Source: Zygnema cylindricum
Lineage: Eukaryota; Streptophyta; Zygnematophyceae; Zygnematales; Zygnemataceae
Length of the DNA stretch: 64,000 bases
Reading direction: 5' to 3'
Assembly: GCA_037447655.1 (NCBI GenBank)
Contig: JBBHKE010001182.1
Span: 135,272 to 199,271, forward strand
In this document: positions 33,373 through 44,452 of the stretch, piece by piece
Numbering within the stretch: position 1 is the first letter of the stretch
Layout of the letters: the number at the start of each line of letters is the position of its first letter
The notes under the pieces: generated by a model
Told to the model about the DNA's origin: nothing
What the model saw: only the letters and a program-made list of their open reading frames with translations
Databases searched by the model: none
Translations under genes and position numbers: made by a program

Positions 33373-34646
33373 CAATTCATCGCGTAGATGAAAGCTCCCA
33401 CTGCTTCACGATATGGAGCCTCTACTGGCTCATGTTGAATTTCGAGGTCCTTTATGAACTTTTCCCCTTGCTCAAGAGGTGAGGAGATTCCATTTGCATC
33501 TTGAAGCCGAAATCTGGTAAGGAGCTCCCCTATGTACTTTCTTTGACTAAGATGGATCTCTCTATTTTTCTTATCTCTATTCAATTCAATGCCAAGTACA
33601 TAGTTAAGCCCGCCTAGGTCTTTCATTTCAAAGGCTTGTGATAGCATCTTGTTAACTCTTGCTATCTCCTCTTTTGTTTTCCCTAATATCATCAGATAGT
33701 GTACATAGATTGCTATGATTATCTTGCTTTATGGATGAGAATATACTAAGTGATTTGACAGAATATTTTCAAATCCCTCTCCTTGCAGATATAAATCTAT
33801 CTTAATGTTCCATAATCTGGGGGATTGTTTAAGGCCATAAAGAGCCTTTGAGAGTTTGCAAACCTTTTGTGGGTTCATCGAGTCCTCATATCCTTCCAGT
33901 TGGGTCATGTAGAGTTCTTCTTTGAGCTCTCCGTGGAGGAAGGCCGTTTTCACATCCATCTGCTCCACTTCTAGGTCGAGGATGGCGGCAAACGCAAGGA
34001 GTGCGCGAACTGAAGTAAATTTCACAATCGGTGCGAATATCTCCTTGTAATCTATCCCCTCCTTTTGTGTGAACCCTTTAGCAACCAACCTTGCTTTGTA
34101 GCATTCAATTGTGCCATCTGCATTTCTCTTTATCTTAAAAGTCCACCTTCTCCCAATTGGTTTTCTCCCATCTGGCACGTCCTCCAATGCCCATGTGCAA
34201 TTTTTCAGAGTGGAAGCCATCTCCTCATTGGTGGCGGCCTTCCATTTGTCGTAATATTCACCTACCAGAGCACTTTTGAGATTTGATGGTTCCTCAACCT
34301 GTGCTATCCCAGCAAACTTTTTCCTTGGAGCCTTTGACGTTTCCAGCCAATCACCAAACTTGTTAGGTGGGTTCCTAACCCGGCTTGGTCGTTCTGCTGA
34401 TTTTGTTGTCGGCTTTGTTAGGACCTTTTTCTTTTCCACCATTGCTTCCGTTGCTTTCTTACTTTCGCTCCTCTTCGTTGATGTGATGATGTCCTCGATA
34501 GTTTTGGCAGTTTTAGACTCTAGCTCCTCTATTTGCGCTTGCATTTGTTCAGTAGTCCATGGTTCAGGGGCAGAATGATCTGCCTCCTCTTCTGAATCGA
34601 CATCTCGTGGCGGGATGTTTGATGGGTTAGGATACATGGGCTTCAC
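33373..34646 (-). pseudogene. Copia-2 reverse transcriptase
   Basis: Copia RT with a long N-terminal linker: [58 protein letters not shown] stop near 33,729 and a shift lead to the catalytic box at 33,696-33,707, which reads YVHY instead of YVDD, so both catalytic aspartates are lost by single-base changes. The thumb region (FEMKDLGGLNYVLGIELNRD) is intact to the solo LTR. Confidence 0.88.
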
Positions 34647-35753
34647 TTGTTCATCGAAGGTGAATGTCTCACCTCCTTGTTCACTCCCACTATTGTGAAC
34701 TGTGGTTTCTCGCCGAATCTTACATCTCTGCTGATGATGATTTTCTTTTTGCTGTTGCTTAGCACTCTGTATGCCTTGCTCTGCTCGTCATACCCAAAGA
34801 ATGTCCCCTCAATGGCCTTCGGTCCTAGTTTCCCTCCATTGTTGTTGTGGTTATAAACGTAGGCCTTGCTCCCGAACACTCTTAAGAGGGATAGGTTAGG
34901 TCTAAACCCATTCCACTTCTCGAACGGTGTGGAATTGTCTAATGCTCTGGTCAGACATTTGTTACGCAGGTACACGGCCGTGCTCATGGCTTCCCCCCAA
35001 TACTGCGGCTTGGTATTGTGGACAACCATCATGTTTCTCGTCATCTCGAGGAGTGTGCGATTCATCCTTCTGCGAAGCCGTTCTGTTCAAGTGTCGCTGG
35101 CGCTATCAAGCGGTTTTTGATTCCCTCAGATTTGAGGAAATCCTTAAACTCTTTCGAAAGGTACTCTCCCCATGTTTCTTTTCGACTGCTACCTTGTACA
35201 CCTTAAAGTGAGCGAAGACTTCGCTTTTGTGAGTAATTAGGAAGATGCGTGTCATTCTGGTGAAGTCATCGATGAATATAACCATGTATTTCTTGCCACT
35301 GCAAGAAGGAACTTTTGTTGGTCCCTAGACGTCGGAGTGCACAACCTCGAGTGGTCGGCTAGCTCGTTGTGCACTTGCTTGTGGAAATGGTAGTCGATGA
35401 GCCTTTCCCATTTTGCAATTGTGACATGGATCAGGTGAGTCTTTCACAGACTTGAGTCCGATCCCATGTGCCATGGTGCTTTTGATTATTTTCCTCCTCC
35501 CTTTTTTGTGTAGGTGACCTAGTCTGCAATGCCACAAAAATTGGTTTGATAGATTTTGAATTTTCATTTCAATAACCACCTTTTCGTTAGTACTTACTTT
35601 TGTGTCCTTTATATCTGCAGCAGGTGATGAGTTTGTGGCTTGGAGCGTGGATCTTGCGGCGAGTGCAATGGACTTTGCTCTTGGGTTGCACTTGAGACGG
35701 TACGTCCGATCTGCCATTCGTTCGCCCTCTGCAATTGTTAGCCCCTCTCGCAA
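34643..35753 (-). pseudogene. Copia-2 pre-integrase zinc region and integrase
   Basis: The zinc region is well kept (WHCRLGHLHKKGRRK ... CHNCKMGKAHRLPFP). The first catalytic Asp is in VVHSDV, followed by a TAG. The core then reads KKHGEYLSKEF near 35,160-35,190: the segment that normally carries the central Asp (RSDNGGEY in relatives) is missing by an in-frame deletion of about 11-12 codons. Downstream, with a shift, comes MNRTLLEMTRNMM and the C-terminal half. Deletion of the active-site Asp makes it catalytically dead regardless of the stops. Confidence 0.84.
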
Positions 35754-36378
35754 TAGTGTGATTTTTTCTCTTTTTTCCTATACCGGTAAGATATTGTTAT
35801 CCTCGGCTTAAGGGATAGAGTAGAGGTTTCTCTTAAATAATGAAAAAACAAAACATTCTTGATTGTGCGAAAGGTTAAATTTCCATCCACTAACGCCTCT
35901 ATCTCAATGTCTCCTGTTCCTGTTGCAAAGGTGGAGTGATTATCTCCCATGAAAATTCGAGATGGGTTTGTTTTTTGAAGTTGGTGAACCACTCGCGTCG
36001 ATAACACATGTGTTATGATGCGCCTGTGTTGATCATCAAGTCGTTGGAGCGGACTGCGAGAGAGGATACCATCATCTTCCGTGAGCTCACTATCTCCTTC
36101 CCTTTCCCCTTCCCCTTTTTCAGTTTTGACTCATCCACCTTTCCATTCTTTTTGTCTTGAGCATACTTCATGCATACTGAGATGAAGTGACTTGCTTTGT
36201 CAAAGTAGAAACACTTTCTATCATCCTTTGTGTCACGGTTCTGACCACCCTTTCTGTCTCTATTGTTTATTCTGCTCCCAGATGCAAATGCGGAGCTTTC
36301 GGAGTTTATATTGCAGTTCGTCCTGATTTTTATGTTAAACTCGTCTTTCAGGAGTGCCTCGACGACTTCGTTCTTTTG
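35738..36378 (-). pseudogene. Copia-2 gag knuckle and protease
   Basis: At about 36,170-36,210 a knuckle reads CFYFDKASHFISVC: CCHC spacing with Phe in place of the second Cys. The following protease-side frame, 36,007-35,738, has the conserved MGDNHSTFATGTGDIEI-like block that follows the active site in copia. The DTGA/DSGA box itself is not recognisable. Confidence 0.65.
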
Positions 36379-36384
36379 TTCTTT

Positions 36385-37677
36385 GGTCTAAAATACACCG
36401 CAGAAGCCACCTAAACTATCAGGCAAAAAGCTAAGCGAAGCTAGGCCCATGAGCAATCATTTGAAATGCATCCTCCACATGCGTACACAGACGCAACAAA
36501 CAACATTTAGGGTTTCATGGAATAATCAACATAAATAAACCCTATGACAACATCTAAGGTTCGATGGAATAATCGACATAAATAAACCTTAGGACAAATG
36601 CATAAACAATGCATATCAAACATATATAAAATAACATAAATAAATAATAACAAACAAATGCATCACACATAAACAAAAGTATAATCAAATAATCATTGTA
36701 TCATTCAAAGTGTATGACCTAATCGACAACCCTAAAATACTACATCTCTGGTCCCTACTTTTCTAACAAGCATTGATGAATTCACTAACAAAGCTCATAG
36801 CTATATATACACTTGTGAGCTGTCAACAAATCACTAACTGTCAAAATATCCAACATAACTTCCACTAAAACATAATATCCTATTACGACAAAATCCTATG
36901 TCGAAATTACGTAACAATCATTATATCCTATTTAAACATGATAACCTACTATTAAGAATAAACTAATCGTAAACGAACACCTGAAAGTCTAGCAATCGTA
37001 AGCGTACAGTTGTCTACAAATACGACACATAAATTAAAGTGTCGATATCCTCATTAATCACGTAAAATATAACTATTTTAATCAACACTAAATCATTAGT
37101 TTGCATGAAACAAAATATTGATGTTTCAAATAATTACACTGACGCATCCACAAATCCGCGTCATAAGTGACAACTTGCTTAGTCACTTGTTGATAAGTCC
37201 ACGCAGTAACCCGTCATCACATACGTACGACCCACTTGATAGTACATCCAAAAATAGCGCAAACCACTTGCTGAAATGAAATCGTACTTTCCAAATCTTT
37301 TCTGTACCAAAACCTCGTTTTTTTCATAAGTGTGCCTCTCACATTATGTTTCATACGGGCGACACACTTTTACAAAAACATTTCAAAATCGATTACATCG
37401 GATTGCTTCGCGATCCACCGTCCATTTCAGATTACGCAAACCGTACTCTCCGTGACTTGATTCGCGTCACTCAAATTTGATTTCGTACGCTTAAAAACAG
37501 CTCCTACCATTACTCCCCCAATCCGCAAATCCATTCGAGCTTCCACATTAAATTCAATTAGTATTCACGCATTACAAATCGCGTCGAGTACGCACGAAGC
37601 CTCACGTACGTATGAAATGTCGCGTACGCACAAAACTAAATCTTCAAAAAGAACACGTTCCACTTCTATGTGGATAC
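36385..37677 (-). mobile_element. 1.3-kb AT-rich insertion of unknown type in Copia-2 gag
   Basis: Flanked by ttcttt on both sides (36,379-36,384 and 37,678-37,683). Removing it joins the gag halves. Plus-strand ends are GGTCTAAAAT and GTGGATAC, which are neither a TG...CA LTR nor clear inverted repeats. It contains two diverged copies of a motif with tggaataatc and cataaataaacc at about 36,510-36,595, and it resembles 21,541-22,100. No coding capacity. Solo LTR or non-autonomous DNA element are both possible. Confidence 0.6.
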
Positions 37678-37683
37678 TTCTTT

Positions 37684-37842
37684 CTGATCCAACCAAGTGA
37701 GTATAGCTTTATACTCGATTTGTAAGGAAAGCACGAGAAGAGTAATTTTGGTGTCAATAGGGAGAGTGAAACCGACGGCGCGGGCTTCGGCTAAGAGGTT
37801 CGCATAGTTAGAGGTGTAAAAATCCATAGATGTGCCATCTTG
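37684..37842 (-). pseudogene. Copia-2 gag, middle segment
   Basis: Reads SMDFYTSNYANLLAEARAVG then PIDTKITLLVLSLQIEYK, the conserved copia gag helix that follows the part at 43,280-43,637. Separated from it by Copia-3 with the 5-bp duplication gtaga. Confidence 0.75.
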
Positions 37843-37847
37843 GTAGA

Positions 37848-38899
37848 TGAAACTCTGAGACCTCCATAAGTCCTCAGAGTGGACAGCTTCCAAGAAGCCT
37901 CTAAGATAATCCTGACCCCTTTGTGTTTAAGCAAAAATAACTGCCACACTGGCAGACAAAAACTCTGACCACCTGCACCCCTGTTAAGGCAAGACTCCCC
38001 TGAGTCGATAGCAAAAAGAATCTCTGAATTTGCTCCCCTGAGCAGTAAGTTATGGAGGGTCAAAGTTGACCTTTTGTACAAAAGCTCTCTGGGAGAGAGG
38101 ATCCTATCTTCTAATTTTTCTAAGTCCTATCTCTCTCACAGACTCTATCTACTGATGTATGGAACCAATCAGAATACAGTTTCGTACGCAAAAGTACAGT
38201 TGTCGGTGTACTTTATGTACGGACATTGTACGACATGGCCTAAATGTCCACACGTGGAATGTCCGGATTCGCTCCTCTAATCCTCGGAGATGCCGCGCTC
38301 CAATGTAACATCGCCACGTGTCATCACATGTGGGGATGCCCAGAAACGGTCGAAATATTCTTCCGCGATCTCGGCGGAATTTCCGGCCGTCCGATTAAAC
38401 TCGCATTTGATCGTAGCCGTAATAAATACATGCGCGGTATTTGTTTCGCTTACGAAATGAATGCGCAGTATTGATTTCTTATCTGTACCGCAATTCGTAA
38501 TTTTACACTACCATATCTATGTATCCCGTTAACAGTTATAGTTAAATGATTTATCCTATGTGTATTTGTTTAAATCATTATCGTACTATATACTATGTAA
38601 CACTACTTCTATACATAACGGCTAAGGCTACCAGCTATCTAAAATCTGACGGCCGGCAAGTACCAGGATCAAATCCTGTCGTCGGCACATACCTTTTAGT
38701 AATTAATTCCTTAGCTAAAATAAATTTCTCGTAAACCTCAGTATAGCCTACGTAGCCATGGCTCTAGCTTCCTCTCCAACTTCTCAGTGACTGTGACAAG
38801 TTTGAGAGTTGGAGAGAGAGGTTAGAGGTAGACTGCCTCGGCTTCTTTATTTCTATTCAGACCTAGAAAATACTTAAAAGTGAACCATTAATTTCTACA
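37848..38899 (-). repeat. Copia-3 3' LTR
   Basis: Complete 1,052-bp LTR, minus strand TGTAGAAATT...GAGTTTCA, preceded on that strand by the purine tract AATAAGGAAAG. tRNA-like segment on the plus strand at about 38,618-38,686. Confidence 0.9.
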
Positions 38900-38912
38900 C
38901 TTTCCTTATTTT

Positions 38913-39659
38913 CTAGTCAATCTTTAATTTCAGACCACTCTTCTCCCTGCAGAAAATTAGCTTAGGGGAAGGCACAAGTTTGGTCATCATATCTGCTACC
39001 ATCTCACTATCTGGTCGGTACTCTAAACTGATTATTTTATTTTCTACTTTCTCTCTAACAAAGTTGAGTCTAATGTCCATAAGTTTGGCTTTAAAATGAT
39101 GTTTAGGATTGGCAGAAATAGCAATTGCTGCCTGTTTATCACAAAATATTTTCTGCACACCACTCTTAAGATGACCAAGTTCACCAAGTAAAGACTTGAC
39201 CCACATCAATTCTTTTACAGCAGAGCAAGAGGCCATATACTCAGCCTCCATGGTGGATTGAGCAATAACCTTTTGCTGTTTGCTACTCCAACAGCAAGCC
39301 CCATAACCTATATATAATACATATCCAGAAGTGCATCTCCTCATCGGAGCATCACCATAACTAGCATCACTCCAAGTAGTGATGTCAGTATTCTCCCCAC
39401 CCAAATGCAACCATAGATCCCTAGTTCCTATCAAGTATCTAAGGACTCTCTTAGCTGCCTCCCAATCCCTCTTAGTGGGAGCATTTAGACTTCTACTCAA
39501 CACTCCTACAGCTGCAGCTAAATGCGGCCGGGTACAATTCATAAAATAGATTAGACTTCCCACTACTTGCCTGTAAGGAATAGTTTGCATGAACTTTTGT
39601 TCTTGAGAAGATAATTCCTCGTCTAAGACTATGACTCTTTCTTCCTCACTCCCCTCACT
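38913..39659 (-). pseudogene. Copia-3 RNase H
   Basis: An open frame of 225 codons with GSLIYFMNCTRPHLAAAVGV, WSDASYGDAPMRRCTSGYVL, STMEAEYMASCSAVKEL and FCDKQAAIAISANPKHH. It carries the acidic residues expected of copia RNase H, then the MVADMMTKLVPSPK tail. A stop near 39,660 separates it from RT. Confidence 0.88.
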
Positions 39660-39662
39660 TCT

Positions 39663-40475
39663 CTACTTCAACTCCATTGGAGTTGTACAACTATAATCTT
39701 TATCCATTTGAAATTTTTCAAGCATGTTCCCTATTGCTTCCTTTTGAGTCAGTCTTATAATTTTCCTTTTTCGGTCTCTCTCTACTTGAATTCCCAAAAT
39801 ATATTTTGCTTCTCCCATATCCTTCATTTCCAATCTCCCCTTAAGATCGGTTTTCAGTTTATTAATTTTTTCCATTGATTTACTTAAAACAAGCAAATCA
39901 TCAAAATAAATTGCAATAAATATAAAACCTTCCTCATTTTCAAAAACATAGATTGAGTGATCTGAGGTGATTCGAATATATCCCAGACCGGTAAGAAACT
40001 CATCAAGCTTCTTATTCCACTGTCGAGGCGCATGTTTCAAACCATAAAGAGATTTAATCAGCCGACATACCTTACTCTCCTCTCCTTCTTCCACAAACCC
40101 TTCCGTTTGTCGCATGAAGATCTCCTCTTCCAATTCTCCATGCAAAAAGATTGTTTTGATGTCCATCTGATGCACTTCCATGTCTTCCGCTACTGCCAGG
40201 CTGAGAAGTATGCGGACGGAGGGAAATCTGACCACCGGGGAAAAGGTTTTCTCGTAGTCAACTCCCTCATTTTGTGTAAATCCCTTTGCCACTAGTCGGG
40301 CCTTATAGCGCTCGATTGTGTTATCTGGGTTCTGTTTTAATTTGAAAACCCACTTACAACCGATTGGTTTTCGGTTAGGTGGACAATCCACCAGCTCCCA
40401 AGTATCGGCTGCCATAATTGAGGCCATCTCTTCATTGATGGCTGTCTTCCACCAATTTCTTTCTGGACAAGTCAT
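39663..40475 (-). pseudogene. Copia-3 reverse transcriptase
   Basis: 270 codons open: [59 protein letters not shown]. The catalytic box is YFDD at 39,897-39,908, with Phe in place of Val but both aspartates kept. It ends LGIQVERDRKRKIIRLTQK. Could fold as an RT domain, but the element lacks gag and a primer site. Confidence 0.9.
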
Positions 40476-41598
40476 CGCCTCTTCATAAGTTTGAGGTTCA
40501 TCTTGATAAGATAGTTTAGTTACCTTGTTATTAACGTGTTTTTCTTACAGTCTTTTACTACTTCTCTTTCCCCACTCAAAATCTGAGGCCGGAATAAATG
40601 GTTCTCGTGGATTCTTTCGAACAAACTCGGTTTCTCCCCTATCCCTTGATTCAGAATCAATTTCCACCATGTCTTCCGCTTCGGGTAGAGTTGTCACTGG
40701 AGTTTTCACAGCCGAGTCCTTTTTGGTCTGATTTGTACCTGCAAGAGTGTCATCTTCTCTCAAACCTGGATAGTTAGGAAGCTCAAAGTCATCAGAATTT
40801 TCTGACTCAAATCTGATTTTTATTGACTTTTGTATATTTGAAGGGATCCACAGACTTTCCTTCATCCATAACTACTAGATGTTTTACTAAGATTATATCT
40901 TTCCTTTTTAGATCATAAAATCTATATCCTTTAACATCTTCATCATATCCTAATAAGTATCTCGGTTTTCCTTTAGGATCTAGCTTCCAATTAGATTGAT
41001 CTGTATCTAGACTAATTACTTGACTGCCGAAAACCTTTAAGTGAGATATGTCTGGTTTCCGGCCTGTCCATCTCTCATAAGGTGTTTGATCATTTATAGC
41101 TGAAGTAAGAACTCTATTCTTGAGATAATTAGCACAGTTCATTACTTTTGCCCAAAATCTTTTTCCTATCTATTTATCTGACAACATACTTCTAGCACTA
41201 TCACTTAGTGTTCTATTTAACCTTTCAGCTACCCCATTCTGTTCCAGATTTTCTAGAACTGTCTTTTGGTGTTGGACCCCATCTTCCCTCAGAAAATCCT
41301 CAAACTGGTTAGAAGTATACTCTCCACCATTATCACTCCTTACTCTCTTGATTGGAGTTTCATGGAGTTTTTCGCTCCATGCTTTATATTGTCTAAATTA
41401 ATCCTCAGCTTCTGACTTGTTTTTCAAAAAATACACTCGAGAATACCGAGACCAATCATCGATTATAGTCATCATAAATCTCTTCCCCCCCGGTGAGGGC
41501 ACTTTTGCCGGTCACCAAATATCTGTGTGTACTAGATGTAGAAGTTTTCCTCCCTTATAGGTGGTTGTTTTAGGAAAGGGTAATCTGTGTGCTTTACC
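40476..41598 (-). pseudogene. Copia-3 integrase and integrase-RT linker
   Basis: Pieces at 41,142-40,807 (PDISHLKVFGSQVI, YLLGYDEDVKGYRFYDLK) and 40,865-40,545 (acidic linker, DDFELPNYPGLRED) follow a damaged catalytic core at about 41,160-41,560. There the minus strand still reads RVRSDNGGEYTSNQF-like sequence with stops. Related to 26,240-27,330 of Copia-1. Confidence 0.8.
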
Positions 41599-42411
41599 TT
41601 AAGCACACCCACTACAATCACTTATATCATCACTCTCACTAAACTGAATCCCTTCCACCACTCCCATCTTTTTCATCTCTCTTAACTTATCTAGATTCAC
41701 ATGCCCAAGCCTCTTATGCCACATTATAATATCATGAACACCAACATAATAAAGTTTCTTCATTTCATTACTTAAGATCAGCCTAAACATCCCATGGCTA
41801 CCTTTCTCAACAATGAAATAGACATCCTCCTCAAAACTAGCAGTAAAGACTCCTTACCTAGTGCTAGTGAAAAAACCCTTATCATCTAATACAGATGTAG
41901 AGATAAGGTTTTTGTTCAGCTCCGAATAAACAATACATTGGAGAATGTTAATATGGATGTCTTTCCTTCTACTTACACTTTCAGATCTACCGATCCTACA
42001 AGAGTAGTGGTGACTATCCTCCCATCCCCGTACTCTATCTCTACGGTGGGAATCTTTCTTATCTTAGTGTACAGGTGCCTATCCTTACACATGTGCATTG
42101 AGGCACCTGAATCTAAAATCCAACCTGTTTCACCTTTCAATCCACCGTAAGCACATTTCTGCCTTCGTGGAATTTCAACCTCAGTTTTCGCCTCCAACTC
42201 CTCATCCAAAAGGAGCTCATCGTCCTCGTCCTCGGATTCCGCCTCAAGTACCTGTGTGACAAGGGCCTTTTTGTTTCCTCTCCGGGTACCAGTGGTCTGC
42301 CCCTCCTTTAACCGAAGCTTGGTTAACTTAGTTCGCTCTGCCATATAGTGCCTCGATTTCTTACAAAAATGACATAAACCTTTGGGAGCCCTTAGTTCGA
42401 ACTCATGCTCC
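41599..42411 (-). pseudogene. Copia-3 knuckle, protease and pre-integrase region
   Basis: Starts in the gag knuckle CHFCKKSRHYMAER, where the last Cys has become Arg. An acidic linker and the protease active site ILDSGASMHMCKDRHLYTK follow (42,344-41,973). After a damaged stretch the pre-integrase zinc region reads MWHKRLGHVNLDKLREMKKM (41,790-41,599). The left border at about 42,411 is the deletion junction with the LTR. Confidence 0.85.
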
Positions 42412-43274
42412 CCTGAGCAGTAAGTTATGGAGGGTCAAAGTTGACCTTTTGTACAAAAGCTCTCTGGGAGAGAGGATCCTATCTTCTAATTTTTCTAAGT
42501 CCTATCTCTCTCACAGACTCTATCTACTGATGTATGGAACCAATCAGAATACAGTTTCGTACGCAAAAGTACAGTTGTCGGTGTACTTTATGTACGGACA
42601 TTGTACGACATGGCCTAAATGTCCACACGTGGAATGTCCGGATTCGCTCCTCTAATCCTCGGAGATGCCGCGCTCCAATGTAACATCGCCACGTGTCATC
42701 ACATGTGGGGATGCCCAGAAACGGTCGAAATATTCTTCCGCGATCTCGGCGGAATTTCCGGCCGTCCGATTAAACTCGCATTTGATCGTAGCCGTAATAA
42801 ATACATGCGCGGTATTTGTTTCGCTTACGAAATGAATGCGCAGTATTGATTTCTTATCTGTACCGCAATTCGTAATTTTACACTACCATATCTATGTATC
42901 CCGTTAACAGTTATAGTTAAATGATTTATCCTATGTGTATTTGTTTAAATCATTATCGTACTATATACTATGTAACACTACTTCTATACATAACGGCTAA
43001 GGCTACCAGCTATCTAAAATCTGACGGCCGGCAAGTACCAGGATCAAATCCTGTCGCCGGCACATACCTTTTAGTAATTAATTCCTTAACTAATATAAAT
43101 TTCCCGTAAACCTCAGTATAGCCTAGGTAGCCATGGCTCTAGCTTCCTCTCCAACTTTTCAGTGATTGCGACAAGTTTGAGAGTTGGAGAGAGAGGTTAG
43201 AGGTAGACTGCCTTGGCTTCTTTATTTCTATTCAGACCTATAAAATACTTAAAAATAAACCATTAATTTCTACA
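42412..43274 (-). repeat. Copia-3 5' LTR, truncated at its inner end
   Basis: Matches 38,035-38,899 nearly base for base but lacks the last 190 bp or so (present at 37,848-38,034). The short word gctcccctgagcag sits at the fusion point. tRNA-like segment at about 42,994-43,063. Confidence 0.9.
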
Positions 43275-43279
43275 GTAGA

Positions 43280-43639
43280 CAGTCGTCATGAGTGTCTTTC
43301 CGAGCTTGATTCTTGCTGTCATACTTGAGAGTTTGTGTGTTGCTTTTAGGGATTCCGAAAACTCTACTAAAGTTTTGAGTCTCGTCACATTTCTCAGCTG
43401 GTTGTCAACCAACCCACGAATCAAGCAATTTTTGGCTCTAATCTCCCGCATGTCCCAATATTTCATCGCTTTTGTCTCATCTATTTTCACAGTGTTTGCA
43501 TTCGCAGGAGTTGGACGCGTCTCTGCCTTGGTAAGAATTCCTAAGCAGTTTCTCTCCTCAAGAGGCGCCTTGGTCGACACCTCCATAGCTGAAATTTGAA
43601 CCTTCAAACTTATCAAGGGCGCCAAGCGGGCCCATGACT
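43280..43639 (-). pseudogene. Copia-2 gag start and half-tRNA primer site
   Basis: On the minus strand GTCATGGGCCC (43,628-43,638) lies against the 5' LTR and differs by one base from the half-tRNA site GTTATGGGCCC of Copia-1. Its ATG (43,633-43,635) opens gag (MGPLGALDKFEGSNFS). A shift leads to the frame 43,625-43,263, with NCLIRGLVDNQLRNVT typical of copia gag. Cut at 43,280 by Copia-3. Confidence 0.75.
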
Positions 43640-44203
43640 TGTTGACCTTGATCTGACATTTCGAGTGACTAAGAAGATTCCTAGGACCACGTGCACCTCC
43701 TCAGATTAACAAGATTTGCAAAAGCGACGAACTTGATAAGTCACAAAGGTAAGAAAAGACAGGGGTGTAGGTAGGAAGAGTAAGGGCATTCACATGTAGC
43801 AAGGCATAGATTAGATAGACGTTCAGCAAGTAGATTCCATTATAATAGAAAAGGAATACAATGGTATTGAAAGGACGATGTCTGGTAATAACTGATTATG
43901 AATGCTAAAAATTGCCAAGCTTGATTTGTTTGTGAATGATAAATCTTGCTGCTTGTCCTATGCTATTTATTCTAATGGAAACAAAAGTAGCTAGGTGGCG
44001 GTCGAATGATCAAGTGACACGTGTATAGTTCTGCTGACAATAATGCATCGTGAAAACGTCCGTACGTCTGCCTAGCAACTGATATAATGATCATAACGTG
44101 AAATTGATAATGATGCTGTGGTGATACGATTTCGTGGTGCCAATGAAGTAGTACGAAAAAAAAGATGCTCGAAATAATCGCCTGGAATCGTACTAAAACA
44201 ATA
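43640..44203 (-). repeat. Copia-2 5' LTR
   Basis: 564 bp. Plus strand TGTTGACC...AAAACAATA. Aligns with 30,454-30,961 over its length with about 10% differences by eye plus an extra block of about 60 bp. Confidence 0.83.
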
Positions 44204-44452
44204 CATACAAGTAAGGTATCCAAATGTAGGTGTAAGAGTGTAGTTTTTAGATCCATACATAACTTACTTTGCCTCTACAATTTGTTTTGGCGTAAAACCA
44301 TTTGTGTGCAAACATGACTCTACAATCTATCTGCTTTAAGTTTATCCTTTCAACAGACAGCTGAGGTTGTGTTCTCAAAACATGCGAAGTAATGTGAAGT
44401 AAACATTTACATTACTACATCTACATGTACATCGGTTATTGTAATTAATACT

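Larger units (their letters stand above)
37848..43274 (-). mobile_element. Copia-3: young, internally deleted copia element nested in Copia-2
   Basis: Ends TGAAACTC and TTTCTACA on the plus strand; perfect target duplication gtaga at 37,843-37,847 and 43,275-43,279. The LTRs differ by roughly a dozen bases over about 850 bp. A deletion fuses the 5' LTR (from about 42,412) directly to the gag knuckle, removing the LTR end, the primer-binding site and most of gag. Such an element cannot prime reverse transcription normally. Internal sequence is related to Copia-1 but much better kept. Confidence 0.92.
30454..44203 (-). mobile_element. Copia-2: older Ty1/copia element split by three insertions
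   Basis: LTRs at 30,454-30,961 and 43,640-44,203 match along their length, except for a block of about 60 bp missing from the 3' copy. Minus-strand order is gag, knuckle, protease, integrase, RT, RNase H. The coding sequence is interrupted by Copia-3 (37,848-43,274), a 1.3-kb insertion (36,385-37,677) and a solo LTR (32,157-33,367). Outer flanks cgtac and catac differ at one base and may be a worn target duplication. Both catalytic RT aspartates and the integrase middle aspartate are gone, so it is long inactive. Confidence 0.87.
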
